Assembly: GCA_007922305.1 (NCBI GenBank)
Contig: ML677334.1
Location: 18,329,291 to 18,393,290, forward strand
DNA from: Dermatemys mawii
Lineage: Eukaryota; Chordata; Testudines; Dermatemydidae
DNA: 64,000 nucleotides
Direction: 5' to 3'
Shown: piece by piece, positions 59,533-64,000 of the stretch
Layout: each line of letters starts with the position of its first letter
How positions within the stretch are numbered: the first letter of the stretch is position 1
Notes under the pieces: model-generated
The model's database searches: none
What the model saw: only the letters and a program-made list of their open reading frames with translations
What the model was told of the DNA's origin: nothing
Made by a program: the position numbers and the translations under genes

Positions 59533-59838
59533 CTGGGAGTGGGCAAACTATGGACCGAAGACCACATCCGGCCCTTCAGACATTTTAATATGGCCCTTGA
59601 ACTCCTGACAAGGAGCAAGGTCTGGGACTTGCCCTGCTCCGCACATGCCATGGCTCCAGGAAGCAGCAGCATGTCCGCCTCTGGCTCCTACACGTTGAGG
59701 AGTCAGGGGGCTCTGCACGCTGCCCCTGCCCCAAGCATCTTCCCCACAGCTCCCATTAGCTAAGAACCATGAGCAATCATGGCCTGCCATACAATTTCAA
59801 TACCTAGATGTGGCCCTTGAGTCAAAAAGTTTACCCTG
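59533..59838. mobile_element. hAT-type MITE
   Basis: The ends ctgggagtgggcaaac and gtttaccctg (aaaaagtttaccctg) and internal ccggcccttcagacatttta are typical of the family at 27928. The flanks share agctac, a partly eroded target duplication. It is 306 bp and non-coding. Confidence 0.75.
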
Positions 59839-60215
59839 AGCTACGCACTCACTTTACCTGGAGTACATGCAGATAATAAATGCTTAGTCTGCTATCATAT
59901 CCCAGCTTGCTACTGACTATCCTTCATGCTAAAATCCCTGTACTCTGCTAATTATATAATGTACACAAATCAGCACTGAAATGATGCATTCTGCATCCTG
60001 AAGGTGCACATGGAGCTTTTGCCTTTGCTCAAGCACATTGGAGGTTGTGAAATAAAGATCACATAATCTAATCAGAGCTGTTACACACGTCAAAGTAATT
60101 CACTCAAGTCCTCAACACACACATCTTTATCGAGTAAGCCCAACTAATGTCTCCGCTGCATAGTGTAGGTACATCTTGTGCCTAAAACACTGACTGCATG
60201 GAGTGCAACCAAATA

Positions 60216-60317
60216 TAGTGGATTCCGGTTAATTGGGCCACCGGTTAACTGGGGCAGCCACTTAATCGAGCCAAACTGTTCCGGTCCTGATGTGTCCCAC
60301 TTAACTGGAATCCACTG
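60216..60317. mobile_element. Palindromic pogo/Tigger-like MITE
   Basis: The left end tagtggattccggttaa and right end inverted cagtggattccagttaa form an inverted repeat of about 25 bp in a 102-bp element. TA dinucleotides flank it (60214-60215 and 60318-60319), as expected for Tc1/mariner/pogo insertion. Confidence 0.75.
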
Positions 60318-60492
60318 TAATTCCCATTGGCTATTGTCAGATCCAGGGGATTAGAGGGAAGGTGGCCTGGGCAGCCTTCCATTTCTCCTTTTAATAGTGT
60401 CAGCTGGAATCCTGGGGGTGAGAGTGAATGGGTTGTAAAAGGAGGTGAAGAGTTTGTATGTTTCAGCAACCCTGAGGTTGGCAGAACAAAGG

Positions 60493-60513
60493 GGTGTGTG
60501 TGTGTGTGTGTGT
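60493..60513 (+). repeat. (GT)n microsatellite
   Basis: A GT dinucleotide run of about 10 units. Confidence 0.85.
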
Positions 60514-60589
60514 TAACAGAGGCATATTGGGGCGTGATGATGGAGTTCAAATGAACATGGTCTTAAAAACTGTTCACGATTTGGGTCCC

Positions 60590-61440
60590 CCAAAGACTTA
60601 GTGGGTGCCAGATTGTCACCACGCCTCGGTGGGTCATAGCTGAGGATGCCAAATTCAGGACAATCTGCTGAGAAATAGGGCAGACTCACCTCAAACTGGT
60701 GTTTATTTTGTTCTTAGATTATATCAAACCAGTAACAAAAGTAAACTTATGTATCACAACACTGGTTAACAAAAAGTGAAAAATGCAATCTCCTTAGGCA
60801 TTCTAGTTCTTGGCTCATCATCCAGGTACTGGACTTTATATAAACGATCCTTCTATCATATATAGAAATGAAGCAGGGAATGAAGACAAAATGGAGATAT
60901 CTTAGGGGTCCTCTTTTATCATCTGCCATGTAATGGAATTTTCCTGTCCCAAACAAAGCCCACAGCCCCTGTTTGTGGAAAGTTACTGGCCCAAGATTGA
61001 GTTCAGAGTTACAGGTATGTATCACATGCCCTACATAGTTGAGTGAACCAGAGCGGGTGGCCATTGGCCCCTTGAAGTCTGAGGCATCCGCAGGAAGAGC
61101 CATCTGGCCTGGATGAGTTTCTTCTATGGTCCATTGTGAGAGCTAGGCCATCAATACATAGATGTCTGGCCCTAATGTAAATTTTGACTGGTGGGTGTTA
61201 CCCAAGAATACAACACGTTTAAGATACCAGTACATAGTCAATATATATAACTTTGGATACAAAGATGATGCATGCATATAAACAAGGTAATCATACTTAG
61301 TAAATCATAATTTTTCCATTGACACCTTGCATGACATACTTTGTACAAGATGTGTTGCAATTGCATAACAGTGATAATATCAATTATATAAATGGTCATA
61401 TTCAATCATACAGGCATTACCTTCAGTACAACTCAATAGA
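60590..61440 (-). repeat. Probable solo LTR, related to the one at 28.9 kb
   Basis: Read on the minus strand it shares with 28890-29080 a block containing cttgtacaaagtatgtcatg, ggtgtca, atgattt, tgtttatatgcatg, tttgtatc and gggtaacacc. It has a TATA-like tttatataaa (60835-60844) and a polyadenylation signal (complement of 60702-60707). No internal coding sequence is attached. Confidence 0.55.
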
Positions 61441-64000
61441 TTGAGACTATTTTGATGCACATCACATCCATACTTTGATCTCTGGTGCGGCACGAAAATA
61501 AACCCCTAGAAACTTTTTGAAAAATGACTGGTTTTTTTCTGGGCACTTATCACTGCTGTCCCTAGTTCAAATGAACCCAAATTTGGATCACTAACTATAC
61601 TTTGCATCCTCCTGAGCACATGAAATTACAAAGAAACCTGAGTAAACATGTGGATTTTAGAGGGTCCAGCAAAGTCAACTTTTAAACAGAAGTCTTGATA
61701 CAACCTTAACTATAGTGGTGTTAAGATGCCACTGTAATACTGTGTCAGTTGCTTTTGATGAGGAGTAATGGAAGGAACCTTAATTACAGAAAATTTGATC
61801 GCACTCCAATGTAAAATCTAGGAAGGCTACTCTAAATCAAGGTAAAAATTATCAGTTTTTTTTAATATAGCAAGGGGCATTTTTGAAATAACTGAAAGCT
61901 ACTGAAATTTTTGGGGTCTTCCTTGTAATTTGGTATCAGTGTAACAGATCTCATTGGTCCTTATGTGATAGTTCATAGTTCATTTCTGTAACAAGTAATA
62001 AACTAGAGGCACAATTTTGCCTGACATTACTATGTCAGTGGTGATGTGTACAAGATATTTTTGTCTTAGTGACTCAAGAATTTTGGATCAGGTGCAAGTT
62101 TGAACAGTGCTTCTTTGTGTCTAGGGACCTTTAAAGTTTTCAAAAAGATCCAGTGAGTTTGAATCCAAGTTTAGCTAAAGGCAGCACAAATCTCTTTCCC
62201 CTGCTGCTGTGTGAATGTGAATCCACCCAGATGATAAACTCACTGTACAGTATGCAGAGTTTTGTAGGTATGTAGATCCCAGGATATTAGAGACACAAAA
62301 TGGGTGAGGTAATATCTTTTATTGGATCAGCTTCTGTTGGTGAGAGAGACAAGCTTTCGATCTACAGTGATGCACTGTTCTGTCAGAAACGCACAAAATA
62401 ATTACTTTCAATCTTTTATAGTAATCTTTAAGTGTTATCTCAACATAGGGGAGAACAGTTTCCAGCAGTGGGCTTCTCTTCTTTTTTTAAATTTTCATTG
62501 TCCCTTTAAACAAATAAAATCTGAACTACAAGTGTTGCTCTTAAAGTACTTCTTAGTTGCAAAGACAAGCTGTTTTTAAATTTGCAAAATAAATTTAATC
62601 CCTCTTCCTTATTCTTCTTTTGCTTTCTCTCACTTTTCCCCCTCTTGTTGATGGGGACACTTTGATATCATAGTGCTTTTAAGAGGTTGAATTTCAGTCT
62701 TTTGGAAGGAAGGAAGGACATAATCTAATATGCAATGCTCGTTTTGATAATAGTTCATCCTAGCTCTTAAAACTAACTACCTTTTCATACTGCTATCCTC
62801 CCCTTTAAAGATTTCTCTAGACAGAATCCATAATTTCTGATTTTTATTTCTGTGGCCTCTTGAAAGCAGTAAGAAAGATAAAGCCATTGTATTCATCAGC
62901 AGATAAAATAAACTGGTCCTGATTTGCTTGTAAAATCAGAATTGTGCCATGGGTAGTCACTATTACAAACCACTTTACTATATACAAAGAATATAGTGGC
63001 ATAAATTTGATACTTGCCCAATGGAAGTCCTAGTATTGCTCTTCTTGCTATAATATACAGCACTCTCCTTATTCTCAGACTTCTCATTTTAATAGTTCAA
63101 GGCAACTGTTTATATTTGTCTATTCAAGTTCTCAGTATTGATGTTCAGTCTTCATTGGTGAACTGTGAAAGCAGAAAGAAAATGGACTTACTCATTTTAG
63201 ATTTGCCAGTCCATTTGATGTCATCTGTAGTTAAAATGACTGGTGTTGCGGGGGAGGAAAGATTGATATGAACTTATCTGGGGAATCTGATGAAGAGGAC
63301 CTGTACTATGATTGAATTTTTTTTCATCTTCGTCTCTTTGAGAGGAAAAAGATGTAAGACATGAAAATTTATCAACCTGGATATGTGGATATAGATGACA
63401 AACCAAACTGCAACTTTAAAAAAATCCGTTTTGCTGCTTAGACCCCTGATATAATACAGCAAGACCTGAGTATCAGAAATTACCTATATACGTATGTAAG
63501 CAATCCAAAAAGAGTGATCCAAAATTCATTTGTCGTTAAAGCGTGTGGTATTAGGTGGAAATTGCCAAAAGCTGACCCAGTTTGCTGGAAAATTGATTGA
63601 TTTTTCTTTCACCAAAAATCACAGTTTATTTTAAGTGCTGAGTTAATTAAAAAATAATAATAAAAGCTAACATTGAAGAGATGATGGTGTTTAATATTCC
63701 TCCTTTTAACATTCATTACGGTAAAATAACAAGCTAATGAAAGTGGGTTTCATTCCTACAGGCGAATAAAGAATACAAACTTGCAATCAAAAACCTATAG
63801 CACCCTGTATTTATATGTAAGAACAGGCTTCTGCTCCCTCTTAAATTCACTCTGTTGTATAGAAATATTGTAATGATTTGAAATTGTTAGTTGGAGTTTG
63901 AAAAATGTATCCAATAACTACTAACAATAACAAATCAGGGCATCACATGCCTAAAACTTCCAGACCTACAGCTCTAGCAGGTATAGATTATACCTGCTAG
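61441..64000. other. RELCH intron 2, right edge
   Basis: AT-rich sequence. At 62290-62390 is a single Penelope-associated terminal repeat (gggtgaggtaatatctttta, then gtgagagagacaagctttcg). No RELCH exon 3 was found before the window ends. Confidence 0.5.

Noticed and set aside
1..64000. Possibility of a CRISPR array, bacterial operon or viral genome
   Set aside because: Introns with conserved vertebrate splice phases, LINEs and MITEs throughout, and no regularly spaced repeats show this is vertebrate chromosomal DNA.

Overview
The window is vertebrate chromosomal DNA carrying the 5' parts of two genes arranged head to head. PIGN (GPI ethanolamine phosphate transferase 1) lies on the minus strand and RELCH (formerly KIAA1468) on the plus strand. 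Both were identified by translating exons bounded by matching splice sites and phases. The two genes are divergent neighbours in human (18q21), so the arrangement is a conserved synteny block. The repeat content points to a non-avian sauropsid, most probably a turtle: CR1 LINEs, PIF/Harbinger elements and their MITEs, DIRS-like tyrosine-recombinase retrotransposons, Penelope-like elements and many hAT MITEs. The species call rests on recognising repeat families, not on a search.

Layout. From 1 to about 38.8 kb is PIGN read right to left: a non-coding first exon in the CpG island (38.74-38.83 kb), a candidate 5' UTR exon at 27.08 kb, the first coding exon at 12.75-13.01 kb, then coding exons at 10.25 and 8.09 kb. 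Later PIGN exons lie off the left edge. From 38.2 to 40.25 kb is a CpG-rich bidirectional promoter with two CTCGCGAG motifs. From 39.44 kb rightwards is RELCH: exon 1 (LisH domain), a 17-kb intron, exon 2 at 56.97 kb, and the remaining exons off the right edge.

Introns. PIGN introns hold a CR1 with endonuclease and RT (4.6-7.8 kb), a DIRS-like gag fragment (11.1-12.5 kb), a 4.3-kb PIF/Harbinger transposon with Myb-like and DDE transposase genes (15.74-20.09 kb), a DIRS-like element with gag, RT, RNase H and recombinase remnants (20.8-24.2 kb), a non-LTR RT fragment (24.4-25.5 kb), nested hAT elements (27.7-28.6 kb), a probable solo LTR containing a hAT insertion (28.9-30.3 kb), a Harbinger MITE (36.3-37.0 kb) and a Penelope-like fragment (37.2-38.0 kb). 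RELCH intron 1 holds a stem-loop MITE (41 kb), a second copy of the Harbinger MITE in inverted orientation (42.95-43.6 kb), hAT MITEs and an old CR1 (48.4-49.6 kb). After exon 2 come a second LTR and a pogo-like MITE.

Most striking: two nearly identical, oppositely oriented 0.7-kb Harbinger MITEs bracket the shared PIGN/RELCH promoter. The same window contains the larger coding relative that shares their ends. Its transposase frame is open from end to end except for one TGA. I saw no tRNA, rRNA or CRISPR features and no clearly new gene system; the unusual content is in the mobile elements and their arrangement around the promoter.
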